In this document: positions 31,746-43,942 of the stretch, piece by piece
Numbering within the stretch: position 1 is the stretch's first letter
Layout: the number at the start of each line of letters is the position of its first letter
NCBI RefSeq assembly: GCF_963676685.1
Contig: NC_092345.1
Coordinates: 52,290,495-52,354,494, forward strand
DNA length: 64,000 bases
Direction of reading: 5' to 3'
Origin: Mytilus edulis
Lineage: Eukaryota > Mollusca > Bivalvia > Mytilida > Mytilidae
Position numbers and translations under genes: made by a program
The notes under the pieces: generated by a model
Databases searched by the model: none
The model's input: only the letters and a program-made list of their open reading frames with translations
Told to the model about the DNA's origin: nothing

Positions 31746-32958
31746 GTGTTTTACTTTTTAATATTCTAAATAGTTACGACAAAATGATTGTTTAAATCTT
31801 AAAAATAATTTACCAGTGCGTATTGACGGATTGCTTTTCAGATTCAGCAATGTAAATTTATTGTTTCAAATCCACAGAGCGTGACATATATTAAACAATG
31901 TAGACCAGATGGAGCTATTGAAAGCTATATCAAAGTGTATTAAACAAGCATCTTGTCTGTAAAAGGTGGAACAGAAGCACCATTTTCTTACATTCTGAAT
32001 TGTCGACTCAAATGTTGCACAAACATCATTTGCCGTGTGTTCATTGTTTTTAAAAGATCACTTGTTGGTGTAACCTATATTTATGTTTTCAATTACTTTA
32101 TCCAATTGGCATGTATTTTATGTTCTGGTGAGTGGAGGACAGACATAAGTCTACAATTTTCCTGGATAAATCAGATCTCATCATGAACGATGGGGCAAGG
32201 TCAGTTTAATAAATATTTCTTGTTTTCATTCATGGTAGATTACTAGTGATTGTATATCGTCTTATTGGATTGTAAAATAGTAGTACACAATTGGTCTTGT
32301 TTTGTGTTGAAATCCAGATACGTCTGCGTTTGAACGAATAAGATACATGTTTTTTGCGTTCTAAAATTACAAGTTTGATGATCTGATTTAATTTGGTGTC
32401 AGTTAACCGATGATGTTTGATGTATGCATAGTTAACGACGCTCGATGTGTTGACGCTATCGGCTTTTATTTCATATCGGTTGAGAATAAGCTTCTCTTAT
32501 TGGATAAAAATGGGTCACATGATATTCATTATTCTTCCGTAATAAATTCCATCGGTCATTAACAGAACAAAACGGACCAGAAAACCGGTCGTTAATGGAT
32601 TTTTACATGATAATGACCGGTGGGGCGTGGTTTTAGTCTGTTAATGACCGTTGGGCGTGGTTTCTCTGTTAATGACCGATTAGGCTGTTTTGAGATAAGT
32701 TCTTTTAATAAAAACTTTTTCCAGTTCTTAATATTATAGTTAAGTTGAATTGTTTACCATATGTTTTGGTAAATTATAGAGAACTTGATTTTATACTCAT
32801 ATACAGAAAAATTTAACTAAAATCAATAGCAGTATTACCACAACTGATCTTTACTCTTTGTCATAAAAATCGTACAACTACTCAGTTTGCTTTGGACATT
32901 TTGAATTTTTTAGAATTTTCAAAAATTTGGTTCCTAAATGAAATAAACATAATCGTTA

Positions 32959-33075
32959 TTGAATAACTGGTCATTATCGTGATATATGCACTGCCCGTAC
33001 GACAGTGGTATTGACCGTGACAGCACCACTGTCCTGTGGGCAGTCCATATATCACGATAATGACCAGTTATTCAA
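32959..33075. repeat. 117-bp near-perfect hairpin
   Basis: TTGAATAACTGGTCATTATC.. and its inverted copy ..GATAATGACCAGTTATTCAA form arms of about 50 bp, with a few mismatches, around a short loop (TATTGACCGTGACAGC). Likely a MITE or fold-back element. TAATGACCG words also recur just upstream (32590-32690). Confidence 0.8.
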
Positions 33076-33373
33076 GAACTACTATGTAAATCACTTGTTG
33101 TGCTTCATTCAATTTCCTCAGTGGTTTGAATATTCAAGACATACCATAAGTAATACACTGTAATCTTGATGTTTAAATTTTTCCTGGGGAAAAAAAATCG
33201 CTTTTTTAAAGTGCAACATCACGGAAATGTCCTTGTTCTCGTTTTGTGTCTATTGACGAATAAAACATCATGTGTCCATATTGTAGCTTATGCTTCCGAT
33301 AGTAAAAGAAAATAATACTTCTTATTTTGGTTTTATTTGTCACTTTGTCTACATAATACTCCTTACATTGCAG

Positions 33374-33563
33374 GCATTACGGAATTTCCATGTACTTATC
33401 TAAGTTCATGGATTGGTCAAACATTTGATATTTATTTTGGGACTGAAAAAATGATGACTTGGGCATTTAAAGATGATTGTAAAACATCCCTTACAACCAC
33501 GACTAATGGGGAAAGAGATGCAATGATTTGTTATCAAATAACAGAACGCTTCCTTATTGTATG
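33374..33563 (+). CDS. mucin-like gene, exon 2: cysteine-bearing extracellular segment
   Basis: Bounded by acceptor TTACATTGCAG and donor TATG/GTATGT. Read in phase 1 it codes 63 residues with three cysteines (EFPCTYL, DDCKTS, MICYQ) and several aromatic residues (SSWIGQTFDIYFG). It ends in phase 2 (TG), and the exon at 34081 supplies G to complete a Trp codon. The sequence looks like part of a small secreted domain; no named family recognised. Confidence 0.65.
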
Positions 33564-34080
33564 GTATGTTATCAATTTATAAAAAAATATTTGATTTGAA
33601 CATCCATTGAAGATTCATTGGTGGCCTTCGACTTTTATCTGCTCTTTGATCGGGTTATTGTCTCTTTGACATATTCCCCATTTGCACTCTCAATTTTATC
33701 AATTGAAAATTCACTGATCGAACTCACGACCTTCAGATCGCTCTGTCATCTGTCATTTGTGATTATGAGACTGAATACTACTTTTGGGGGAAAAAACCCA
33801 ACTCTTTCCAGAGTCTATTCTTTTGCCAATTGATTGATAGTCCCTGAAGATACAAGTATTTAGCTAGTGCTTCGGTAATTTCATAATTTTGATATTTTGT
33901 CTCCTCTTTGTTGTATATCTTGGTCTTAACATGTAGTATTTTAATTGTTTCTATTGGGTTAACAAAAATTAAAGAAAATTATTGAAACAAGATACAAAAT
34001 TATATTCGTATATAAAATAATTTGGAGAGACTATAACTACTTTTTATACAACATGCTATACATAAATGACTTTTTTTCAG

Positions 34081-34163
34081 GTCAATGATGGCTGAGGACT
34101 TTGTGTGTTTTCCGATTTTTTACAATCTTACAACTCCTTTGAAGTTTACGTTTGCTCAGCCAG
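34081..34163 (+). CDS. mucin-like gene, exon 3
   Basis: Acceptor GACTTTTTTTCAG and donor CCAG/GTACGT flank 83 nt coding SMMAEDFVCF.. to ..FTFAQP, with a fourth cysteine that could pair with those of exon 2. It ends in phase 1, compatible both with the micro-exon at 38568 and directly with the repeat exon at 39238. Confidence 0.65.
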
Positions 34164-35929
34164 GTACGTATATATCATGTATTTGTTGTTGATCATGTTG
34201 ATAGAAACTCACAATACTAGAGAAGGAAAAAACATATATGTTTCTGGCGCTTCTTATTTATAATTTTTTTTTTTATATTTTACAGTATTTCTCATAATGT
34301 ATGGAATAGCAACTAAAATACTAAACCATTTATAAAATTAATAAGAATGTAAGTAAGAGAAACCCATTAGAAAAAGTTAATTTCTGTAAGTATTTAACTT
34401 TGTTTTGGTCATTTTTCATTTTCATTTTCTATTTTTCTATTCAGTCAATTAGAGAGCAAATAAACTCATCACATATATTACTCGATAATCCGAGTCGATT
34501 TATTTCACTTGAATGGGCGGGCCTAACCGGTTCGCTCATAATAAACCAGTCCATCTTTTGATAGGTGTTTTAGGATAAACTCATCAATGAAGTGTCCAGT
34601 GATTCTTTTGTAAATTCCTTTAATGACACTGGTAGGTGATTAGAAATCAACAATAATAATAACGGCAATCATCCTTAGCACACACATTATCACTGTCACA
34701 TCTTCAAATAGACTGTCCTAATGCAAATTAAAACGTAAGCTCCGCCCGATCAGTTGAAATACCATTGGTAATACCAGCATTGAAATATATACATGTATTT
34801 GCCCCAGACGCGCGTTTCGTCTACAAAAGACTTATAAAGGACGCATGAATAAAAAAAGTTAAAATGGCCAAATAAAGTACGAAGAACATTGAGGACCAAA
34901 CATCTCTGAATGTTTTGACAAAAACATCTAAGGTTATCTATTCCTGAGGTAGAAAAGCCTTAGTATTTCAAAAATCCAACAACACAATAAAATTAAAATT
35001 AAGAGGTCAACATCTTCTCTTAAACACAAGAATTTAAATCACCTGAATCTCAAAGTTAAGACGGTATGCAACAGGTCATGTACCTGACAACAGCACCATA
35101 TTAGCTCCAAATGATTAAAATGTCATCATAAAGAAAATACAACTCACAAGGTCATTGTTTGGGGTTTATATATGCATATGGTTGTGTTTAATGGGTAACA
35201 ATGTTTACCAAATATAAATATATCACAGTAATTATACAAATAATGCCGATATTTTGAACCCTTTTACCGTATTAGGGACACACGAGAACTCATGTTATGA
35301 TTTTTTTTATCAGAAGCAGTTATGCTCTCTCAAGAGCGTACAGTGCCTAATGTTAAAATCAGTAACACCTAACAAAAAAGAAAACACAGTAAATGTATAC
35401 TGCCTGTACCATGTCAGGAATATGACAGTTGTTATCTATTCGTTTGATGTGTTTGTGCTTTTGATTTTGTCATTTGATTATGGACTCTGTTTTGAATTTT
35501 CCTCGGAGTTTGTCAATGGCTTGCTTCTTCAGCATGTGATCGTTATGCACCAAAGGTAATAAACACTGCAATTGTCATCACTCCAGCCTTGACATTAAAG
35601 AAACTGCAGTATTGTAGTTGAAATTTTATTATTCGTAGAATTTGTTAACAGTTTTGAATTTCTACCCATATGAAAACCAGTTGATTGTTTTTTGATTTTT
35701 TTAATTTTTTTCTGGCAAAAAATAAAACGAAGATGGCACTTCATGACAAACCATATCGTTTAGGTGGCTCTTCAACGTTATCCAGTATCCCCACAGGAGA
35801 GATCACAGATATATGTGAAGTTTGTAAAGACACGAGTATAAATGCAGTAGCTGTAGGTAAGGACGACATTAAACATGTTAGCACAAAGGTGTCAGTATTC
35901 ACCTCAGAAACTTACAAAACCTTTGAATA

Positions 35930-36675
35930 GACTTATTAAGAAGGGATATAATTACGATACTGTTGTCAAGTCATTAAAGATTGCATATTTTGGCGTTAAT
36001 ATTGAGTCACTGATAAGGTCTTTGCATCGGAAATAAACACATTTATTCTAAAAACAGTTGTTGGCATGACACGGGTTATGTTCTTCTCATATATGTTATG
36101 ATGGTATGATACTAAACCCCTAACGGGAAGGATTGTGCCTGATGTTCATATGATGAAATCATAATCTTTCAGTCAGTTTAGTTGAAGTCTGGAGCTGGCA
36201 TGTCAGTTAACTGCTAGTAGTCTGTTGTTATTTATGTATTATTGTTATTTTGTTTATTTTCTTTGGTTACATCTTCTGACATCAGACTCGGATTTCTCTT
36301 GAACTGAATTTTAATGTGCGTATTGTTATGCGTTTACTTTACTACATTGGTTAGAGGTATAGGGGGAGGGTTGAGATCTCACAAACATGTTTAACCCCGC
36401 CGCATTTTTGCGCCTGTCCCAAGTCAGGAGCCTCTGGCCTTTGTTAGTCTTGTATTATTTTAATTTTAGTTTCTTGTGTACAATTTGGAAATTAGTATGG
36501 CGTTCATTATCACTGGACTAGTATATATTTGTTTAGGGGCCAGCTGAAGGACGCCTCCGGGTGCGGGAATTTCTCGCTACATTGAAGACCTGTTGGTGAC
36601 CCTCTGCTGTTGTTTTTTATTTGGGCGGGTTGTTGTCTCTTTGACACATTCCCCATTTCCATTCTCAATTTTATT
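35930..36675 (+). repeat. retroelement-like 3' tail (dispersed repeat)
   Basis: Starts with a short coding-like stretch (LIKKGYNYDTVVKSLKI in one frame), then a long non-coding part with CTCACAAACATG, TTTAACCCCGCCGC, GCTGAAGGACGCCTCCGGGTG and the ending TTGTTGTCTCTTTGACACAT. The ending recurs at 30295-30365 and 33628-33700. This is the kind of 3' region left by truncated retrotransposons in bivalve genomes. Confidence 0.55.
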
Positions 36676-37559
36676 TACAAAAATATGGAACTCCACAGCT
36701 GCCTTATAATAAAGATAGAATTTCATTAAGGGTTGAGATTTAATATGAGGCAAATATTCTATACTATTACGACATTTGACTATACTACTATGTCAATTTG
36801 CTATATTTATCACGAAGATAAATGTATATGCTATAAATACGTTTTGATATATAAGATGCAGTCACATTATCACACAGTTCTGTAATTTTACATTGTCTTG
36901 AAGATATTCTTTTTAACTATGAATACATCTTAATATAACATTGACCAACCTTTTCATAATTTTGAAAACACTTTTCTATTATATTATGTTTCTATTATTA
37001 TTATCTATTTCTATTTTATTATTCTGTTTTGAGATTTGCGATTGTATAACAACACAGAGATATCAGTATATATTTAGGAAACTGCCGGGGAATATACGAC
37101 GTTTTTATCCATAATTAGAGCCCCCAAAAAGTCATCAGAACACTGGTTACTATGTGACGTAGTCAAAAGCGATACAGAAAACTAATGAATGTCAGTGGCT
37201 CACAGAGGGAAAATAATGACGTGCATCAGTCATTAATACATTTTCAATACAAAATCATGCAATTTACACTTCAAATACTTAAATTTAATGTTAAAAGTGT
37301 TATTTTTTTGTTACATTTTAATGGTGTGTTTCTGTTATGTCGTAGTTCTATTATAGTTGATGCGTTTCCCTCAGTTTTAGTTTATAACCCGGATTTGTTT
37401 TTTTCTCAATCGATTTATAAAATTCGAACAGCGGTATACTGCTGTTGCCTTTATTTACGGACGCCATCACGAGTTGACTGACCGTTATGGAATATTCGTT
37501 TCACAGATGATATCGGATATGTTCCTTAATTATTTCTGAACTACAATCCCCTTCCCTTT

Positions 37560-37850
37560 TTACGAATGTGACTTACCGAATTATACTATTTACCGGGTTT
37601 GTTATAACATGAGCAACTCAACGGGTGCCAAATGTGGAGCAGAATCTGCTTACCCTTCTGGTGCACCTGAAATCACCCCAGTTATTGATTTGGCTCGTGG
37701 TGCTTAGTCTTTAGTCTTTATGTTTTGTCTTATGTACTATCATTTGTCTGTTTTTATTTTTATTTTTTAACCATGATGTTGTCAGTCTATTTTCGATCTA
37801 TGAGTTTGACTACCCATCTGGTATCTCTCGACCTCTTTTAATGATTGTTC
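37560..37850 (+). repeat. dispersed repeat family R4
   Basis: Contains GCACCTGAAATCACCCC, TGATTTGGCTCGTGGTGCT, TCAGTCTATTTTCGATCTATG and CTACCCATCTGGTATCTC. A diverged copy in the same orientation is at 57375-57580. Confidence 0.65.
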
Positions 37851-37854
37851 CATA

Positions 37855-38150
37855 GATATGATTATCGTCATCATAAGGCACCTGTTGCGTTCCATAGATA
37901 TGATTATCGTCATCATAACGCACCGGTTTCGGTCCATATATATGACTATCGTCATCACAAAGCAGCTGTTGCGTTCCATAGATATGATTATCGTCATCAT
38001 AAGGCTCCATACATATGATTATCGTTGTCATAAGGCAGCTGTTGCGTTTTATAGATATGATTATCGTCATCATAACGCACCTGTTTCGGTCCATAGATAT
38101 GATTATCGTCATCAAAAGGCAGCTTTTGCGATCCATAGAGATTATCGTTA
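37855..38150 (+). repeat. minisatellite, about 53-bp unit x6
   Basis: Repeats of CATAGATATGATTATCGTCA followed by TCATAA and a variable GC-rich end (GGCACCTGTTGCG, CGCACCGGTTTCGG, AGGCAGCTGTTGCG). One copy is shortened. Long open frames on both strands here come from the repeat period. Confidence 0.85.
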
Positions 38151-38567
38151 TCATCAGCTGTGGGTTTTTTTTACACATATTTCTTTGCATTATACATATA
38201 AACAATATAGCATATTGTATTGGTGATACAAAAGTCGCAGCTCCTTTTTTGGGCAAAACACAAAATACATGTGATAACTTTTCACTCTATGTTTGGAAAT
38301 AATAAGATTAGGTAGATTCCTGTATAACATCTTGAAGATTTCGTTAGAGGTTAAAATGCAAGTTAAAATGTGTATACCTAAAAAAAAAAAAACCTTCCGT
38401 TTATAAATTATTCAAAATTTTAATCATTGATTTGGTGTAAATTTATGTACTACTAAATGTAATGCTAGTAGTACTAGTAATCACATAATCAAAGAGGCTA
38501 ATATGTGTGATTTGCTAGATTATATCCTGGCTTCTTTGTAATATATTATTAATTGTTTACTTTGCAG

Positions 38568-38582
38568 TTTCAGGATCACCTT
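38568..38582 (+). CDS. possible 15-nt micro-exon of mucin-like gene
   Basis: A strong acceptor (TTGTTTACTTTGCAG) is followed only 15 nt later by a perfect donor (CTT/GTAAGT). In phase 1 it would add five residues (about VSGSP plus a split Ser) and keep the frame between exon 3 and the repeat exon. Inclusion cannot be decided from sequence; skipping also preserves the frame. Confidence 0.35.
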
Positions 38583-39237
38583 GTAAGTATGTGGTATTTA
38601 TGTTTTTATTCCAAAATTCAGACGAGCTTCAATTTTTCACAAAATAAACTTACTACCTGTGCTTCCACCAGTTGGACCTGCGCATGCCTATCAGTAAGGA
38701 GAAAACGAACCATATACAACGCAAAGCAAATGGTTATATTCAACAACTGTTAAAAAAAACATTTCTGATTATGCATAAAAAGGAAATATTTAATTATAGG
38801 CAACACGATTTCAGAGTCAGTCCAAACAAGAATTTTAACAAATTAACACTTAAACCATGAATTGGTCCAAACAAAATCATGTGGCTATGTCTAAAAACTG
38901 TATTCTAACCTTCAGTTATATAAAATACATATAATGAACACTGTTTGAACTATTTCAGTATGTATACCTGTTCGGTTGATGAATTTATTTATTAAAAATC
39001 CGTTTTGTTGAATTGTGTTTTCCTTTGATTTTTTTGTTAAAGATTTTTCCATTCTTATTTTCACTATTACCAGTATAATAAATGCTATTATACGTTTTAT
39101 CGTTATTATAATACTCTTCAGTTTTATTATTTTTTTTTTTATAATTTTGATGCAAGGATGAAACACTCAAAAACGTAAAATTCAATAAATTCTATTCAAT
39201 AATATTACACATATTTTCATATATAAAATGTTTTCAG

Positions 39238-39845
39238 CACTTCCCGAAGAGAGTCTTGACTGTAATATACCATCCATGTGTTCACCACCTGGTACTAGAT
39301 GTAATGCGAATGACTTCATTCCGAAGGGTTCGGGATGTCCAATTCCAGACACAGAAAACACTACAACCATATCTGAACCAAACACAACTACCGCTGAGCC
39401 GATAACAACTCCTACTTCTGATAACCCAATAACACCTGGTTCGGGATGTCAAAATCAAACGACAGAAAACTCGACAACGGTTACCATATCTGAACCAAAT
39501 ACTACTACTACTGAACAATACACAATTACTGCTGAACAAAACACAACAACCGCTGAACAAAACACAACTACTGCTGAACCAAATACAACTACCTCTGAAG
39601 CAATAACAACGCCAATGACTACTCCAGCTGCAGCCATCACAACTCAAGTAACAACTCCCGTCCCCCCTACACCAATTCCCATTGAACACACCACAACTCC
39701 AGTAACAACTCCCCTTTCCCCTACACAAGTTTCAACTGAACCCATCACAACTCCAGTGACAACTCCCGTTCCCTCTACACCAATCCCGACTGAACCAATC
39801 ACAACTCCAGTGACAACTCCCGTTCCCCCTACACCAATTCCCACC
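39238..39845 (+). CDS. mucin-like gene, repeat exon, first part
   Basis: Acceptor AAAATGTTTTCAG opens the exon in phase 1. First comes a Cys-containing stretch (LPEESLDCN, SMCSPPGTRCN, GSGCPIPD, PGSGCQN), then Asn/Thr/Glu-rich sequence with many N-x-T sequons (ENTTT, PNTTT), then the first 18-residue Thr/Pro repeats (TTPVPPTPIPT). The frame would stop at TGA 39861-39863, inside inserted DNA. The 54-bp repeat resumes in frame at 42334 once the 39846-42332 insertion and one copy of CACC are discounted. Heavily O-glycosylated mucin-like character is inferred from composition. Confidence 0.65.
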
Positions 39846-42332
39846 CAGTGCGTGAACTGGTGACAAAATATTATCGCCCCTGTAAACAGTGGGCTCTTCT
39901 GACTAGAGGTAATCGGTAAAGAATAGCGGAAAATGGTGTACATTGTTTACGAGCTTGAAATGAGCTAACACAGACGAACTGAGACGTGTCAACGTAATGT
40001 GAATATGATAATGCACCAGGTAAATTATTAATTGTTAAGTTTATCACATCATCGTATCTCCATATGATAGGTAAATAAGTGAATTTTCGATTTTAAGTGT
40101 CGTCAGGGTTCAAACCTGGAATCATGCCAACCTTTCATTATTTTTTTTTAATACTAACCTATAGTCGGAACATCTTGATTTTCTCCCAATTTGTAAAGTT
40201 AATTATGCTGCTTGACATATATTTTTTTTGGGGAAAAAAATTGATATGCAGTCAAATGTGGCAGTTTTTAATATTTGTTGCTATGTGAAATAAAGGGAAG
40301 TAAATTAAAGTAAAAGAAGGCGCGCTTTTTCAAATAGTAAACAATTTAATTCAGATGCATTGTATTTTGTCAAATGATAAAGAATATCGTAGAAACTTGC
40401 TAGAAATTCATCTAATTTATAAAAGATATACAACATGACATACTGAAATCTGAAAAGGGGTAAAACCACCATACCTTGAACAAATTCAGTTAAAAAAAGG
40501 GGGGGGGGGGTAAAATGCTACGAAATTTAGATTTCATTTATTTTTTGTCGACAGCCAAAAGATGATTTGACATGTAACTAACTACTTTTTCAATTTCATT
40601 GTAAAGTAAAATTGGCTTTTTTTGGGGTCTCTGTTTATTGTGGTCTGATGTTTTCAGGTTCTCTTTGGATTGCCAAATAATATTATAATCATCTAATTGA
40701 ATGTTCAAATTATTTTGCAGCGATGGTGTGTATGGAAGGAAGACTGTCATAAAACCCAACAGTTCCGGATGGCCCTTTAGATAATTGCTTAACATCAATA
40801 GCGATGTAAGATTTAAGTGTTTGATTTAGCACAAGTTTAGCCAGGTTTTCCTTGTAATTGTGGCAGAAAAAACACTAGACAGTGTCATGCATTGAAAGGA
40901 TATCAAACGGATATTTTATGGAATGATTCTCATACATATAAAATCATATGCATAGGAATGTGGAGCTAGTGTCTTTCATGCAGCAATTTTTAATTTCCAA
41001 TATAAACTCTGAAAAGACAAGAGCATAGAAATGTATACCAATGAGAAACATTCTTTGTGAATAAAATCATTCCAAAACTTAAATGTGTCATTAGTGTTGC
41101 ATTATTTATCAGTAGAGATAGTCAGATTCCTGTAAGATTGTCCAACTGATGGTTTTTGTTTGTAATCATTTTTGTAAATCTTAGTTGTTTTGACAATCCG
41201 GGCTGTGCATGTTGCCCGACTGCCCCTTTCAGTGTGAGACAATATTTTGTTTATGATAAACAAAATCACTGATTCAAGACTGGAGCGGACCCCTTTTTGG
41301 CAGTTAGTGCGAATCCTTTAGGTTTAAACCATTACATGTAATACGGGGGAGGGGGAAGATTTTTTTTTACAGAGTCAAACATTTTTCCTAATAATAATAC
41401 ATTGAGATTTAATATATACTTTGTTATATGTAGTGTGTATATTAAAGTATTGCCAACAAAATTCATCAAATTTGGGATCATAATATTGTTTAAGAAAAAC
41501 CCTTAAATCATAAAAGTTCATAATCTTCTGTAACACACGTGCATGGTTAATTCGGATCACATATTTTCTATTCCGATGTTATAAGAATTCGAAGGTTCAT
41601 ATCATTTACAATATCATTCAAAAAAATTCTGGGATTTTTTTTTTTTAACTATCAACGTTGAACCTCGAGGTTACATTGTAGTAAAAAAAAATCCAATAAA
41701 AACGTTGAATGTAAATGATATGCACCTTTAAATCTTATATTGTAGGACTCATGTTGTTCAAACATAATGTGTTGATCAATTATGTTATGATGATTTTGAT
41801 AAACTTCACATTAGGTAATCTTTCACGTATATTGATTACATTATATCGAGTTGTCCCAACGATATACTTGTCGGTGTGCTCGATCATACGAATTTACCGA
41901 CATTCATATAGACAAAATGACACAACTTTGAAAAATTCTTGTGACGAAACTACATTTCGGAACACGTTAAAAATTGGATACCCAGAAAGCTACATTATTA
42001 AGGTTTGATATATATTTTTTTCAAAAAAAAAGAAAAATATGCAGTCAAATGTGGCAGTTTTTTACACACCCCTATGTTGAACAATAGGTTGTTCAATTAA
42101 CAGCATGTTTGGCAATTAAAAAATCATATATTAACACATTTAGCTTTAACATATACTTTATTTATAGTGGTTGTATAAAAGTTATATAATGGTTTTGTGT
42201 TTTAAGAGATATTCATCCCTATGCATATCGGGTTTTATGCGTAAATTGTCTCTCCTGTTTTTAGACCTTTTCTATCTCTTTCATAAGAAGAGTGACTTTT
42301 CTATTGTTCTAGTGTCACTGGAAATCCCACTG
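39846..42332. mobile_element. 2.5-kb insertion interrupting the mucin repeat
   Basis: The 54-bp coding repeat breaks off at ..ATTCCCACC and resumes with ..CACCGAACCC. The inserted DNA begins CAGTGCGTGAACTGGTGACA and ends TGTCACTGGAAATCCCACTG, i.e. short inverted CAGTG termini with an imperfect further match, flanked by a 4-bp CACC duplication. The content is AT-rich and non-coding; a 23-bp direct repeat (ATGCAGTCAAATGTGGCAGTTTT) occurs at about 40246 and 42040. It could instead be retained as an intron, but no good donor or phase-compatible acceptor exists at the borders. Confidence 0.55.
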
Positions 42333-43942
42333 CACCGAACCCATCACAACTCTAGTCACAACTCCCGTTCCCTCTACACCAATCCCGACTGAACCCATCA
42401 CATCTCCGGTGATAACTCCCGTTCCCTGTACACCAATTCCCACTGAACCCATCACAACTCAAGTGATAACTCCCGTTCCCTCTACACAAATTCCCACTGA
42501 ACCCATCTCAACTCCAGTGACAACTCCCGTCCCCTCTACACCAATCGCGACTGAACCCATCACATCTCCGGTGACAACTCCCGTTCCCCCTACACCAATT
42601 CCCAACGAACTCATCACAACTCCAGTGACAACTCCCGTTCCCTCTACAACAATCCCGACTGAACCCATCACAATTCCAGTAACAACTGCTGCACCCCCTA
42701 CACCAATTCCAACTGAACCCAGTACAAAACCTGAACCAACTAACTCTCCCGCTACAACAGCGCCTATTACACCAATCGCAACTGAAAAAACAACTGCCGC
42801 GTCACCTACACCAGTTCCATGCCAACCCATCACAACTCCAGCTTCATCCATTTCAACTACAGTATCAATTAGCGCTCCCTCTACACCTGTTCCTACTGCA
42901 CTCATCTTAACTCCAGTACCAACTAGCACTCCCTCAACACCAGCTCCCACTTCACCAATCTCAACTCCTCTGCCAACTAGTTCTCCCTCTACACCCGTTC
43001 CAACTTCACCTACCACATCTCCAGTACCATCTACCTCTCCCTCTACACAACCTCCCACTTCACCCATCACAACCCCAGTCCCAACTAGCTCTCCTTCTAC
43101 ACCCGTTCCTACTTCACCCACCACAACACCTGTACCAACTAGCTCTCTCTCTACACCAGCTCCCACTTCATCCATCACAACTCCAATGCCAACAAGCTCT
43201 CCTTCTACATCAGCTGCCACTTCACCTATCACAACTCCAGTACCAACTAGCTCTCCCTCTACACCAGCTCCTACTTCACCCATCACAACTCCAGTACCAT
43301 ATAGCTCTCCTTCTACACCAGCTGCCACCTCACCCATCACAACTCCAATACCAACTAGCTCTCACTCTACACCTGCTCCCACTTCACCTATCGCAACTCC
43401 AGTACCAACTAGCTCTCCCTCTACTACCTTTCCTACTTCACCAACACCAACACCTGTACCAACTAGCTCTCCCTCTACACCAGCTCCCACTTCATCCATC
43501 AAAACTCCAATACCAACAAACTCTCCATCTACACCTGTTCCCACTTCACCTATCACAACTCCAGTACCAACTAGCTCTCCCTCTACACAAGCTCCCACTT
43601 CACCCATCACAACTCCAGTACCAACCAGCTCTCCCTCTACACCAGCTCCTACTTCACCTATCACAACTCCAGTACCAACTAGCTCTCCCTCTACACCAGC
43701 TCCCACTTCACCCATCACAACTGCAGTACCAACTAGCTCTCCATCTACACCTGTTACCTCACCCATCACAACTCCAATACCAACTAGCTCTCCCCCTACA
43801 CCTGTTCCCACTTCACCTATCACAACTCCAGTACCAACTAGCTTTCCTTCTACACCAGCGTCTACTTCACCCATTACAGTACCAACTAGCTCTCCTTCTA
43901 CTACACCAGCTGCCACCTCACCCATCACAACTCCAGTACCAA

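Larger units (their letters stand above)
30141..33373 (+). other. presumed intron 1, repeat-rich
   Basis: Contains dispersed repeats (about 30295-30365, 31240-31390, 31560-31745) and a long hairpin (32959-33075). An open frame at 30681-30941 follows an acceptor-like CTTTTTGTAG in a compatible phase, but it has no donor that keeps the phase, so it is left out of the model; it could be an alternative terminal exon. Confidence 0.45.
34164..38567 (+). other. presumed intron 3, packed with dispersed repeats
   Basis: Contains a repeat with CCAGACGCGCGTTTCGTC (about 34770-34920), an R2 copy (35410-35525), a retroelement-like 3' tail (35930-36675), another dispersed repeat (37560-37850) and a minisatellite (37855-38150). 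An open block at 35713-35930 beginning with a cysteine-containing segment and followed by GTAAGG (35855) could be an exon, but its acceptor is poor and the frame does not fit the phases here; it may belong to the retroelement. Confidence 0.5.

Noticed and set aside
35254..35559. 101-codon frame that would fit the phase of exon 3
   Set aside because: Its second half is a known copy of dispersed repeat R2, and no donor is seen before that repeat.
35713..35930. Possible exon with a Cys-x2-Cys pair and a GTAAGG donor
   Set aside because: No suitable acceptor in phase, and it leads directly into a retroelement-like tail.
37855..38150. Possible CRISPR-like regular array
   Set aside because: Units are contiguous and similar throughout, without unique spacers, and the DNA is eukaryotic.
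37782..38302. Overlapping long frames on both strands rich in Ile, Asp and Tyr
   Set aside because: Produced by a roughly 53-bp minisatellite; no start context or homologue.
39282..39943. Minus-strand Cys/Ser- or Val-rich frames over the first repeat block
   Set aside because: Shadows of the + strand repeat exon; composition reflects reversed Thr/Pro codons.
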